A stretch of 64,000 nt of DNA from positions 124,001 through 188,000 of the forward strand of contig JARGSG010000058.1 of NCBI GenBank assembly GCA_030374805.1, given 5' to 3'. The DNA is from Gracilaria gracilis (taxonomy: Eukaryota > Rhodophyta > Florideophyceae > Gracilariales > Gracilariaceae). Numbering within the stretch: the first letter of the stretch is position 1; every line of letters starts with the position of its first letter. The notes under the pieces were generated by a model. That model was not told the origin of the DNA, ran no database searches, and worked only from the letters and a program-made list of their open reading frames with translations. A program made the translations under genes and the position numbers. Below, piece after piece: positions 21,048 through 30,230 of the stretch.

Positions 21048-21390
21048 AGATATCCCATGTGGAAACTCTTCCACTGTGAGACAGAGATCGCCAGCACGTT
21101 CAGCTCCAGGATTACTCGCTTGACCTTGAGCACTACTTTGGTATTCTGTAGCATGTTTTGTGCGTTTGGAGACACTTACCGAGTTTGCCAACGATATCAA
21201 AAGTCTTTAGATGACGTTCCATAACCTCCATGCACCTTGAAGCCCAGGTTGGAACTAACATATTTGCGTCTTGGGTCACAGAAATGAAAATGCTTTGATC
21301 GCTTTGCGTCTTCTGCCTTGTAAGCGCCTCGCACTAGCTCGTGACGAGGAAATAAAATTAGCATGAACAACAACCGAAACAGCCATGAAT

Positions 21391-21416
21391 CCCCCCCCCC
21401 CCCCCCCCCCCCCCCC
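21391..21416 (+). repeat. Homopolymer run of 26 C
   Basis: Uninterrupted C from 21391 to 21416 just downstream of the stop of the minus-strand oxygenase-like gene. Its exact length is likely unstable in vivo and unreliable in assembly. Confidence 0.95.
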
Positions 21417-21513
21417 TCCACATTTCTTTTCATATCAGAAGGCGGAGAAACAATCGTTTCAGTCTTGCCCTCAACGGTGCCGCTTTGCCCCAGATACCTT
21501 GTACCAAGGAAAA

Positions 21514-24150
21514 TCATTCGTTTACTTTCTGGCGCTTGCGGCTTTCCAACTGGTGCTTCTTTCCTTCGAGCAAACAACGAAGTCTAAGCGCTTCTCCCTG
21601 ATCCCTCTCAAACTTCTGGATCTCATCGAGGTAGTAGCTCTGTGTCTTTCTCAGGATGACGCGCACTTGTGATCCACGTCCAACAACTTCCGCGGACGCA
21701 CTATGTTGCTCTACTTTGTTCAACTTCCCGTAGAATCGTCCATCTATGAACGCTCGGGCTTTCTTCACCGCTGCGAAGCATTTGTATATGAACAGAGGTT
21801 CGTTTCCATGAAAGAATTCAGTCACTTGCGGATGATTAGGAACAAAAGCTTTGGGTTGTCGGTAGTTTCCTTTCGGCTTAGGATACTGCAAAATTTCGAC
21901 TGCTGCTCTTATTAACTTTCTTACATTAGGTTCATCTACCGCCAAAGATAAACTCTTACATTTCACAAGCGCTCGAAGAAGGTCGGTGTGGTTAGCGGAA
22001 AGAACTTCCGTCACAAAAAATGTGAGCGTTTCTCTAGATATGTATCGCAAACGAAGAACGACACCAAATAGGTCCACCAAGAGATTCTTTGACCCTTCAG
22101 CTTCTCTGACGAACAAGTAGGGATACAGGTTTCGGTTTCCAACTGGTTCTGTTTTGTTTCCATACTCTGTGATGGCTTTTGGTAGATATTCTTTAACGAG
22201 ATCTTGCAACGCCTCTTTCGCTGAATGATTCAAATTTTCCTCTAGAGCTCTGCTGACCCCTTGGACTGCTCTGGTAATCATTGTATTGGGGAGCTTCTTC
22301 ATTCGTTCCAACATATGTCTCTGTTGATCACCGAAGAACGAAGAAGAGAATGCCAATCTTGCCACAGCCTCAATGCTCTTCATGGAGAACTCTCCGGAAC
22401 AGAACGTGTTCAGCACAGTAGTATTAATTTCATTCACAACGTCCTGGAATTCACAGTTCTTACGAACCAGATACACCAATTCCGAGCAGTGCGAGAACTT
22501 CTCTGGATGTGTACGCCCGATTAGTTTCTTTACTTCAGGACCAATCACGTTCCATTCAAACAAAGTAGTCGCTTTTGCCACAGCACGCACCTGACGCTCT
22601 GAGGAACATCCTGAAATGCTTCTGCGCCCCAGCACACTCAAGTTGCCACCATTTTGAGTTGTTGACATTTGCTTCAATGTGGCTACAGCGCACTCTTCAC
22701 TCTTTATGTCACATGCAAACTCCAACAGGTTAGTAGTGTACTTTCGCAGATTCTCCCTACTATTTGAGACATGATCAATTGCAAGTCGGAGTGTTGGGGT
22801 CGCAAAATCGCCAGGAATAAGAATAGAGGACTTGAGAAACTGCAAAGCTGAAACAAAGTTTGCTTCGCATAGGACCGAAAACGCCTTTGCCTTAGGCCAC
22901 AAAACCAAAGCCGCCTTTAGATCATATTTGGGTAAGCCCTGACTAGTGCTTGAGACTGGACGCTTTCTCTTTTCGTCGGAAACCTTTTTGTCACGAGGGA
23001 GGCCTACTCGCAATAGACCAAAACCTTTCTCTCTGCCTCTGTACACGCCACTCAGATCGACAATCTCCTTCTCCTTCACTTCGATTCCTGAGGTATCATT
23101 GAAGTTGCGGTATATACGAACCGCTTTAAGCTCAGATTTACCTGGTTCAAATCTCTCTTCGAATCTATAAAGCACATGCTTCTGGTCCCGCAACGAGGTT
23201 CTATCCTTGTCGTCATTCTTAACCATCCCAGAAGTCTTATCATGGAGTGGTGGCCCCATTCCTTTCTTGGCTTCCTTTTCCAACAGCAGGAGCGAGACTG
23301 TGAATCTGTCGCATTCCAGCAAGTGGCGAGCTATCATCACATCTTCACCCTTCAGCTCAGTATACGAATCATTATTCGTCTCGTACTTGTTTGCAAGAGG
23401 TACAAAAAACTTGAATGGCCTTCTATCATAAGGCAGCCGTTCCCAAAGATCACACGCCCTCGAGAATATGTGCAAAGCTGGTTGATGATAAAGCGGTGGT
23501 TGAGATGCTGACTTTCTGGAAACTAATTCATAGAACACGCAAACACGAAATCCTTGGCTGATCGGTTTGAGTCGCAACTCATACCCAATGCGAAGTACAA
23601 CCCAATGAAACTTCCTCTCACTCCATTTACAAAAGTTGAGAACATGCTCGCTATCACCTTCACGCACAATGAATGCGCCTCCTTCATGAAAAGACGGAAG
23701 TTGAACGACTACAATAGCAGACGTTTGTGAACTCAATTCCTGGAGTTCAGCGGTCGAAAAAGTAGCTCCAGGCTCAAAAAGTATAATCTTAGAGTTATTT
23801 AGCTCAAATGTATTCCACGTGAAACCAAGTTCCGCCGCCGATTGGATGGCATATTGTTCCACTGCTTGATTCCAAGATTTGCAACAGGAAAACTTCGACT
23901 TCTCAATTTCATGGTGAAAAGATGAGACATTGTCTGCAGCATGCTTTTTCTGAGGACTTCTTAAGACGAGAGTGCTCATACGAATTAGAGCAGAGCCCTG
24001 GTTGGGTTGTACAGGGAAAGAAAGAACGCCAACCTGATTAACAACAAGATGAGGGAGAACAGTACTGGCATAGTCGCTGCTAGTTGAAAATGCATGAGGA
24101 GTCAAACACGTTAAACCCTCCCGAAGCAGGCAACGAACCTCTTCCTCCAT
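21514..24150 (-). CDS. Large protein with degenerate 2-oxoglutarate/Fe(II) oxygenase-like domain
   Basis: 878 codons from ATG 24150. (The open frame extends 52 codons further but begins with TTG.) Around residues 145-205 the pattern VVVQLPSFHEGGAFIVREGD, later IGYELRLKPISQGFRVCVFY, matches a family common in fungi. There HEGG.L.V carries the metal-binding His and E/D, a distal His precedes a conserved loop, and an Arg in GxR binds 2-oxoglutarate. Here the HE pair (155-156) and Arg202 remain. The position usually occupied by the distal His appears to be Glu/Leu, so iron binding is doubtful. The remaining 650 residues are helical and charged, with no known domain, ending in a Lys/Arg-rich tail. 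I infer a protein of oxygenase descent that may no longer be an enzyme. It is flanked by convergent and divergent neighbours, not an operon-like set. Confidence 0.5.
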   Translation of the reverse strand: MEEEVRCLLREGLTCLTPHAFSTSSDYASTVLPHLVVNQVGVLSFPVQPNQGSALIRMSTLVLRSPQKKHAADNVSSFHHEIEKSKFSCCKSWNQAVEQYAIQSAAELGFTWNTFELNNSKIILFEPGATFSTAELQELSSQTSAIVVVQLPSFHEGGAFIVREGDSEHVLNFCKWSERKFHWVVLRIGYELRLKPISQGFRVCVFYELVSRKSASQPPLYHQPALHIFSRACDLWERLPYDRRPFKFFVPLANKYETNNDSYTELKGEDVMIARHLLECDRFTVSLLLLEKEAKKGMGPPLHDKTSGMVKNDDKDRTSLRDQKHVLYRFEERFEPGKSELKAVRIYRNFNDTSGIEVKEKEIVDLSGVYRGREKGFGLLRVGLPRDKKVSDEKRKRPVSSTSQGLPKYDLKAALVLWPKAKAFSVLCEANFVSALQFLKSSILIPGDFATPTLRLAIDHVSNSRENLRKYTTNLLEFACDIKSEECAVATLKQMSTTQNGGNLSVLGRRSISGCSSERQVRAVAKATTLFEWNVIGPEVKKLIGRTHPEKFSHCSELVYLVRKNCEFQDVVNEINTTVLNTFCSGEFSMKSIEAVARLAFSSSFFGDQQRHMLERMKKLPNTMITRAVQGVSRALEENLNHSAKEALQDLVKEYLPKAITEYGNKTEPVGNRNLYPYLFVREAEGSKNLLVDLFGVVLRLRYISRETLTFFVTEVLSANHTDLLRALVKCKSLSLAVDEPNVRKLIRAAVEILQYPKPKGNYRQPKAFVPNHPQVTEFFHGNEPLFIYKCFAAVKKARAFIDGRFYGKLNKVEQHSASAEVVGRGSQVRVILRKTQSYYLDEIQKFERDQGEALRLRCLLEGKKHQLESRKRQKVNE

Positions 24151-24832
24151 GGATATGACCAAGCTGGTTCTCTTCTTCTTTAAAGAGATAGGAGACGAAA
24201 AAGGGGTTTCAGAGTTCCCCCAGATACAGGAGTAGGAGGTTGTCGAATCTACTACAAGAGAGGCAGGTGGTCGCTTTGAGGTTCTCGAGGGTTTCGAATG
24301 TATCAAGGTCGAAGGGGGAGCGAACGAACGAACGAAAGCAATTTATTTTTTGTTGCAAAGGGCCCTACAGCTACAAAGCAGTGTGCAGAGCGTTTGACCC
24401 TAGCAGGGCCGGTGCTAATCTACCCTGGTATGTAATGTACTTGCGCGCGCGTTGGGCCGTTGTATTCATTCGAGAGAGAGCGACGCTTCGCATTTACTTA
24501 CCCTTGTTAACCGGGGCGGGGCCAGGTGGGCCGGCCAGGTGAAACCGCTGCGCTGCGGGCAACAGGCGGCGTGCATTGACTGAGGCAGCTGTAAGGCGCT
24601 GTTGGGTGGCCACTATTTTTAGTGTTCATTCTGAGCGGAAGTAATTGAAGTAATTAGTTCTTTGCTACAACATTCTCGAGAATAGTATTCTTTGTCGCTC
24701 CAGGTCGCTCCAAGAGTGATGTAGAAAAGAATCTGACGGACACATACGGTTCCGTTGCTAGCACTTCATCATCATCATTCTTCATCCGCAGCGCAATCCT
24801 AGGTGTCACAACTCAAAAGTTTTGTTAGTCAC
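24151..24832. promoter_or_regulatory. Shared upstream region of oxygenase-like gene and YR2
   Basis: Divergent genes start at each end. It contains three tandem AACG units (GAACGAACGAACG near 24321) and a GC-rich island with GGGGCGGGGCC near 24515. No TATA was recognised and no gene is supported within it. Confidence 0.4.
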
Positions 24833-26323
24833 ATGGAAAGCCGAATATCTTCCATGCCTCCTGCCCGGAAAGCTAGGGCTACTTCTCGGTTGTTGATAAA
24901 GAAGCGCTCCCGCAATGATGCAGATCTCTTTCATATATACCGACAATATGAGAAGTTACCCGAGAGATGTCGAGGGAGAGAGGGTGCAAGATATGTAGAC
25001 GCCAGATCATCTTGGTTGAATTACGTCAGGGACCTGGATCTAAGAAGACCGGACTTCTGCAAAAGCGATGACGCAATGTTGCTGCGTACATCAAATGTAT
25101 GGGAGTACAGACAACACTACGAAGGACTTCCAGTTAAGATTGAGAATTGTCTCGCCGTGCGCTTAATTTACCGCGTTTACTTCAGAGCAAAAGCGATTGA
25201 GGGGATAGCAGCTGACGAGGGGTTTCAAAGAATGGTGTGCACCGTTTCACAATTTCTGCGACTCTGTGTGGCCCGATCTCAGTGTCGCATAGAAGAGATA
25301 TGGAAAGAGGAAACGCTGTTTGAGCAAGTAACAAATTTTGGTATGGTACAATGGTTTCTCGAATATCATATGGAGTGCCTTCAACCTCGGTCTGTACTCA
25401 GAAAAGCGAACCACTTGCAGAAGATCTGTATCATTTCCTCTGGAGTAATGGGTATAGAGTCGCAACGTGAAAATGGCCAAGCAGTGTCAAGGTATCTGCG
25501 AGAGGTTTTAGGGGCATTGAGAAACCCACAGGCAGATCCGGTATACATCCCACAATCCCAGAGGATGTTGCCTGTTGACTTTCGAAGATGCTCCACAACT
25601 GCTCAGACAATTCTTAAACACTTGATATCGTGGTACAGGGAAACTGCGGAACACAGCATTACGCTGAACCATCGTGAAGAAAAAGAACTTGTAAGAGAAT
25701 GGTCTCGTGCGTTTATTTCGTTGCTGATGCTCTGCTCCGGAGGACAACGACCGAAAGTGATATCGCAGATTCATGTACCTCGTCGTGAAGTGCTTGAAAG
25801 AGTTTTACGTGAAGGGCAAGAAAAAGGATTTCTACGTCTAAGAACGCTCTATAGGAAGAGCACTCAAAGCATCATGCTTCCATCGGTTATACTCCCTGCA
25901 TTCCTCATCCCTTTTCTTACATTCCATATCCGTCACATAAACCCCATGATCAATCATTTGGACAACGCTCCCAACAATCGATATGAACAGTTGTTGCTGA
26001 AGAGTTTGAACGGTGGAGGAGTTGTGAAATCATCGACTATTGCATACATAGTCAAAGATTTCATCGTAGGTATATGCTCGCGACTGAGGAATGTTTCATC
26101 TTCGTGCATTAAGCAAAGTTCTGTCATGATACAGTTCGAGGCCTACTCTCAAGGAGAAGTCTTCTCCCGTCTGTCGGAGGTCGAGTTCCTCGAATCTCTC
26201 GCAAGAAACTATTGCACATCGACAGAACAAATACGAAAATGGATTGGAGAGTGCAGATTAGAAGAGTATCAGAAAACCGCGAGGGAGCTAGGAGATGTGT
26301 TGGAAAATCTCATTTCTTCATAG
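24833..26323 (+). CDS. Tyrosine-recombinase-like protein YR2 (catalytic residues lost)
   Basis: 496 codons from ATG 24833. (A GTG ten codons upstream is in frame.) It aligns along its length with the C-terminal part of YR1: NCLAVRLIYRVYF, VSQFLRLCV, LLMLCSGGQRPKVISQIHVP, VILPAFLIPFLTFHIRHINP, then SSCIKQSSVMI and EQIRKWIG. The first Arg is present (residue 306). The second Arg box has become I-K-Q-S-S with Lys at about 427 and no His, and the catalytic Tyr position reads Trp at 470. DNA cleavage by the tyrosine mechanism is therefore not expected. The frame is nevertheless open throughout, which argues against neutral decay. A DNA-binding or regulatory role is one possible reading. It is convergent with YR3. 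Confidence 0.6.
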   Translation: MESRISSMPPARKARATSRLLIKKRSRNDADLFHIYRQYEKLPERCRGREGARYVDARSSWLNYVRDLDLRRPDFCKSDDAMLLRTSNVWEYRQHYEGLPVKIENCLAVRLIYRVYFRAKAIEGIAADEGFQRMVCTVSQFLRLCVARSQCRIEEIWKEETLFEQVTNFGMVQWFLEYHMECLQPRSVLRKANHLQKICIISSGVMGIESQRENGQAVSRYLREVLGALRNPQADPVYIPQSQRMLPVDFRRCSTTAQTILKHLISWYRETAEHSITLNHREEKELVREWSRAFISLLMLCSGGQRPKVISQIHVPRREVLERVLREGQEKGFLRLRTLYRKSTQSIMLPSVILPAFLIPFLTFHIRHINPMINHLDNAPNNRYEQLLLKSLNGGGVVKSSTIAYIVKDFIVGICSRLRNVSSSCIKQSSVMIQFEAYSQGEVFSRLSEVEFLESLARNYCTSTEQIRKWIGECRLEEYQKTARELGDVLENLISS

Positions 26324-27242
26324 GCGAATGCTCTGTACAAATCCATTTCTTCCCTTGCAGGCTCTTCAGAGTGGATCCGAGAAGGCGAGAGGTTTTGCGA
26401 CGGAGACAAAATTGTGTGGTTCCAAAGCGCCGAGACATGTGTGGATTGGAGCTGCGTGCGTCAGAATATGGCTTTGAAATATCGGAGTCTCATCTGTCTT
26501 CTTCCTCAATCTTGTGAGCCTCGGAAGATTTTTGCTGGAGAGGTTATGCACCAGCGACGCGGAAGGGTGCAAGTTTCATGCTAAGAGAGCGCTACTTTCA
26601 CATAGCGTGTGATATAGGCGTTCTGAAAGTCGGCTGCGGAGGACAAGCTTCTTATGAAGAAGATAAGGCGAAGCGTTTGTGGTAGCATTATATTGGAAGT
26701 TGACCATGCTTTGCGCCAGTCCCAGTTGAAAATCAGTTTACGTAGAAACAGATTGTAGCCCGTGCCAGAAGGTAAAGACTAAGCATATCTTCAAATGACC
26801 GCCATCTTCATTCATGGAACCTGTCTTTGACATGTTTACTACGAACCACAACAAAATCTCTTCACTTTGAGGAGAAACGTTTTTCCCGATCTAGATACAA
26901 GGGACCGTCATGCACTAACAAATTCATCTTTGTGGAAAGTCTCCAAGAACTCTGGCACAGTGTTGCCCACGAAGCAAATTCCGCTTGCGTTTGCAGATGT
27001 ATGCTTCCTTCACTGCATCGTATGAAAATTCATTACTCTGCACATATCGCCGATTAGCACATCGATATATTACTTCTTGGTTTACCCAGTGGAGCATAGG
27101 ATTAATTTCCTTCTGAATCTCAGGGGTGCAGCTAAACGGGGGTCTTGGCAAGACGTACCACTCAATTTCAAAACGGCGAGGAGCAATCTCACGGCTCGCT
27201 CATACCGGTATAACCTTTGGGGTCTTCTTAAAACATACTCTT
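26324..27242. other. Intergenic between convergent YR2 and YR3
   Basis: Short frames exist on both strands (about 26827-27057 plus, 27151-26924 minus) but overlap each other and show no domain. It is likely 3' flanking DNA. Confidence 0.4.
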
Positions 27243-30230
27243 CTACTCATCAGGTACCTCTCTACAACCACGAAGGCGAAGTACATGTTCTTCGAATGAG
27301 TAGCACTCAAAATCTCTAAGAGTATCTTCAAGTTCTTTTCGAGAGAAACCCGTTTGCCTTGAAACCATATCTAGAAAGTGTTCTGTTGACATATCAAGAA
27401 AAGCCAGTTTGCGATTGACAATTTCAATCATTGTAACCGTGTACATCACCTGCAACTGCGATAGCTCTCTTCCATGAAAATGCAATGTTTCATATGAGAA
27501 GAACTTGATGAGCGATCCGGTTACAACAGTGCACCCAATCTCTCTTCCCGTCTTGGCGTTTATCAAGAGCGCACCAAAGCCCTCCCCTTCTTCATCCATA
27601 ATGCGGCGTTTTGATTCTCGAATGATCGGATTGACTATTCTTACATGGAACGCAACGTACAAGATGAATGAGGAGTGAAATATCAAGCTGTGTGATGAAT
27701 CCATAGAGACAAAACTTTCATCTTTTGATGTAGAGAGAAGTTGCAGCAGCCTCTCATTTGAGGGTTCCCTCATATTAGTGTAAACTTTCGGGCTTTGAAA
27801 ACCGGAAGTAAACACAAGAAACGCAAGAAAATGGGTGGCCCAATTTTCAAGCAGCTCATGATTTCTTTGAAAACGGAGTCTAGCCTGCTCTCGTCCGCAT
27901 TCAGACTTCAAGCGCCGATATGAATCCATGCATGCATCCAGGACTGAGCGACATTGCCGATGTTTCTCTATGAAGAAGTCCGCAGCTATAGCTGGCTCAT
28001 TTGAAGGAAAACCCTGTCTTGCTCTTCGTCCCGAACAGGATTCGGATTCCAGTACTTGCTTCTCGAGATCTCCGACATCCTGAAGAAAATTCGACACTTC
28101 AAGTGCTCTTCTTTGACTTCTTTCGTTTCTACACATATCAACAGTCACATTGCAGACAAGCAACAAATTGGCAGCCTTTTGCTTCGCAGTACGGCGTTCA
28201 CAACGAAGTTGGAAGTAATTGATGAAACGTTCTACGAGTGAGATCTTCACTATGTTGTCGAACAGAGATTCCTGCATCCATACATCAGTTTTTTTGCATG
28301 AAGAGCTCGCGACGCACCACCGTAGAAATTGTGATATAGTTGTAGTAAGAGCATTTATATCTCTTCTTGAGCATGCGCCCTTATCCGAGTGACCTTGGAA
28401 AATGGTATTCGTTACCTTCTCGAGCCCAAGACAGTTCCCCGTCGTGATCCCAATCCCCTCGTACACAGATCGACCTCTGCGTGCCTTGGAACGGAGATTA
28501 AGTTTTGCTTCAGCATTAGAGAAAATTCCAGGCTTCTTGCGTTCCAGAAACCTCAAGTGAATGTGCCATGCTTTCCTCGCTCTCTGTGATGAACCAGTAC
28601 TCTTGGGCAGATTCTGTTCCGAAATTATTGGCATAGAGAGTTCAACTGAATTAGTTCGATGCTGGGACCCACGAATGAAAGAGGCGACATTGTCATCTTC
28701 TGTAAGTCGTTTGGGAGCTAGTCTCCGCCGCTGAAGTCTAGAGAGAGAACTTTCGAACACATTGTCCACCAATCGTTGATGTGGGTTTCGGAATGAACGG
28801 CCGTATGTGCCGCAAGGTCCAGGTTCAAATTCAGATTCTTCTCCCCCTGATTCAGACGCGTTCTGTTCGCCCTTCAATTTTGCTTCAGTGTAACCACGCA
28901 TGCTGTTTAGCCCTTTCCTGTGAGCAAATCTCCCCCAGCTATTCCTCTTCATAAATCTCTCCTGGTTGGCAAACTCTTCATTAAGAACGGATTCTCTCGG
29001 TCTTCGTATACGAAAGGGTTCTGGGGAGGCCTGATTGGTGTTCAACTTTACCTCATCCAACTCCAAAAGATCTGTGAGTTCATCTGGTACTGTTTTCTTC
29101 ATGGCTGCATCTACGGAACGCTCAGAATCTCTCTTTCTTCTTTCGTGCAATGAATCCCCGCAAGACCGTTCGCTAAGTTTTAAATCTGGGTTCTTCTTTG
29201 CTGCATCCATAGAACAGTAAGACTCCCGCTTCCTTCTCTTGACCCTAGAATTTGCATCAAACTTTCGGCCAGCTTCGAAATCATCCATTCCTAGCCTGAA
29301 ATGGCTGTTCTCACTGCTGTCCAACGGAGCCTCGTGCAGCTCGAACACGTCTGCAAGAGCCTCTGGCACTGGTTTCTTCATGGCTGCGTCCAGGGATCGC
29401 TCAGAATCTCGGTTTCTTCTTTCGAACAGAGAATCCCCGTAAGACCTTTCGCCGGGTTTTACATCTGGGTTCTTCCTCGGCGCATCTATGGAACGAGAAG
29501 ACTCCCGCTTCCTTCCCTTGTCCTTATAATTCGCACAAGACCTTCGGCCAGGTTCGACATCATCCATACTCAGCCTAAATTGGCGGTGCTCACTGCTTTC
29601 CAACGAAGCGTCGTTCAGCTCGAGCAGGTCCGCAACACCTTCTGGCACTCGTTTCTTCATGGCTGCATCCATGGAACGCTCAGAGTCCCTCTCCCTTCTT
29701 TTGTGCAGAGAATCGCAAGACTTTCCGCCAACTTCTACCTCATCCCCTCTTCGCCTGAATGGGCTGCGCTTATTGCTCTTCAACAAATCTACCCCGTCCA
29801 GCTCTAATAGATCTTTAAGCTCATCTGGCAGTGCTTTCTTTCTTTTCGAATCCTTAGCACTTTCTGAGTCTCGCATCCTCTCTTCATACAGAGAGTCCCC
29901 GCAAGGCCTTCCGTCTCCTTCCGCATTATACTTTCTTAACCTTAATGGATTGACTTTATCTCTTACCCGGTCGAAGATTTTCGTATCTCCCGTTGGCCTT
30001 GGGGTTCCTCCGATTTCTTTAGTCAGCCTATCTCCTCGTGTCCTCGAACCTTCTGTGGTAACGCGTTCGTATATCTCACTTTCGTCCAGATTATATAGAT
30101 CTGAGCCGTCGAGGCTATCTGAGTCTTGCCATCTGCGCTTTGTACCTCTCCTTCCTCGAGCACTCATGCGATGATCACGCTCTTCAACGGAATCATTCCA
30201 TTCTCTTCGTCCTCCCTCCCCGTGATCCAT
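27243..30230 (-). CDS. Tyrosine-recombinase-like protein YR3 with long repeat-bearing N-terminus
   Basis: 995 codons from ATG 30230. (A TTG 19 codons upstream is in frame.) Residues 1-110 are Asp/Arg-rich. About residues 110-400 are a tandem array of a 93-residue module (own entry). A charged linker follows, and roughly the last 420 residues are the recombinase-like part: NCLGL, ISQFLRWCV, FTSGFQSPKVYTNM, SFILYVAFHVRIVNPII, STEHFLDMV. Against YR1 the first Arg is Ser (residue 813), the second Arg box reads LQVMYTVT without Arg or His, and Tyr is replaced by Leu. All catalytic positions are thus lost while the frame stays open for about 1000 codons. A fusion of a lost integrase to a new basic/acidic repeat domain looks like domestication. 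That remains inference. Confidence 0.6.
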   Translation of the reverse strand: MDHGEGGRREWNDSVEERDHRMSARGRRGTKRRWQDSDSLDGSDLYNLDESEIYERVTTEGSRTRGDRLTKEIGGTPRPTGDTKIFDRVRDKVNPLRLRKYNAEGDGRPCGDSLYEERMRDSESAKDSKRKKALPDELKDLLELDGVDLLKSNKRSPFRRRGDEVEVGGKSCDSLHKRRERDSERSMDAAMKKRVPEGVADLLELNDASLESSEHRQFRLSMDDVEPGRRSCANYKDKGRKRESSRSIDAPRKNPDVKPGERSYGDSLFERRNRDSERSLDAAMKKPVPEALADVFELHEAPLDSSENSHFRLGMDDFEAGRKFDANSRVKRRKRESYCSMDAAKKNPDLKLSERSCGDSLHERRKRDSERSVDAAMKKTVPDELTDLLELDEVKLNTNQASPEPFRIRRPRESVLNEEFANQERFMKRNSWGRFAHRKGLNSMRGYTEAKLKGEQNASESGGEESEFEPGPCGTYGRSFRNPHQRLVDNVFESSLSRLQRRRLAPKRLTEDDNVASFIRGSQHRTNSVELSMPIISEQNLPKSTGSSQRARKAWHIHLRFLERKKPGIFSNAEAKLNLRSKARRGRSVYEGIGITTGNCLGLEKVTNTIFQGHSDKGACSRRDINALTTTISQFLRWCVASSSCKKTDVWMQESLFDNIVKISLVERFINYFQLRCERRTAKQKAANLLLVCNVTVDMCRNERSQRRALEVSNFLQDVGDLEKQVLESESCSGRRARQGFPSNEPAIAADFFIEKHRQCRSVLDACMDSYRRLKSECGREQARLRFQRNHELLENWATHFLAFLVFTSGFQSPKVYTNMREPSNERLLQLLSTSKDESFVSMDSSHSLIFHSSFILYVAFHVRIVNPIIRESKRRIMDEEGEGFGALLINAKTGREIGCTVVTGSLIKFFSYETLHFHGRELSQLQVMYTVTMIEIVNRKLAFLDMSTEHFLDMVSRQTGFSRKELEDTLRDFECYSFEEHVLRLRGCREVPDE
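29030..29903 (-). repeat. Coding tandem repeat, 93-residue (279-bp) module
   Basis: Within YR3, DSLHKRRERDSERSMDAAMK recurs after 93 residues as DSLFERRNRDSERSLDAAMK and again as DSLHERRKRDSERSVDAAMK. Each is followed by VPEALADVFEL-like and DD.E.GR blocks, then a RKRES..SIDA half-module. A shorter divergent unit (DSLYEERMRDSE) precedes, and a truncated unit ends the array. Copies differ at many amino acids but never lose the frame. Confidence 0.8.
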
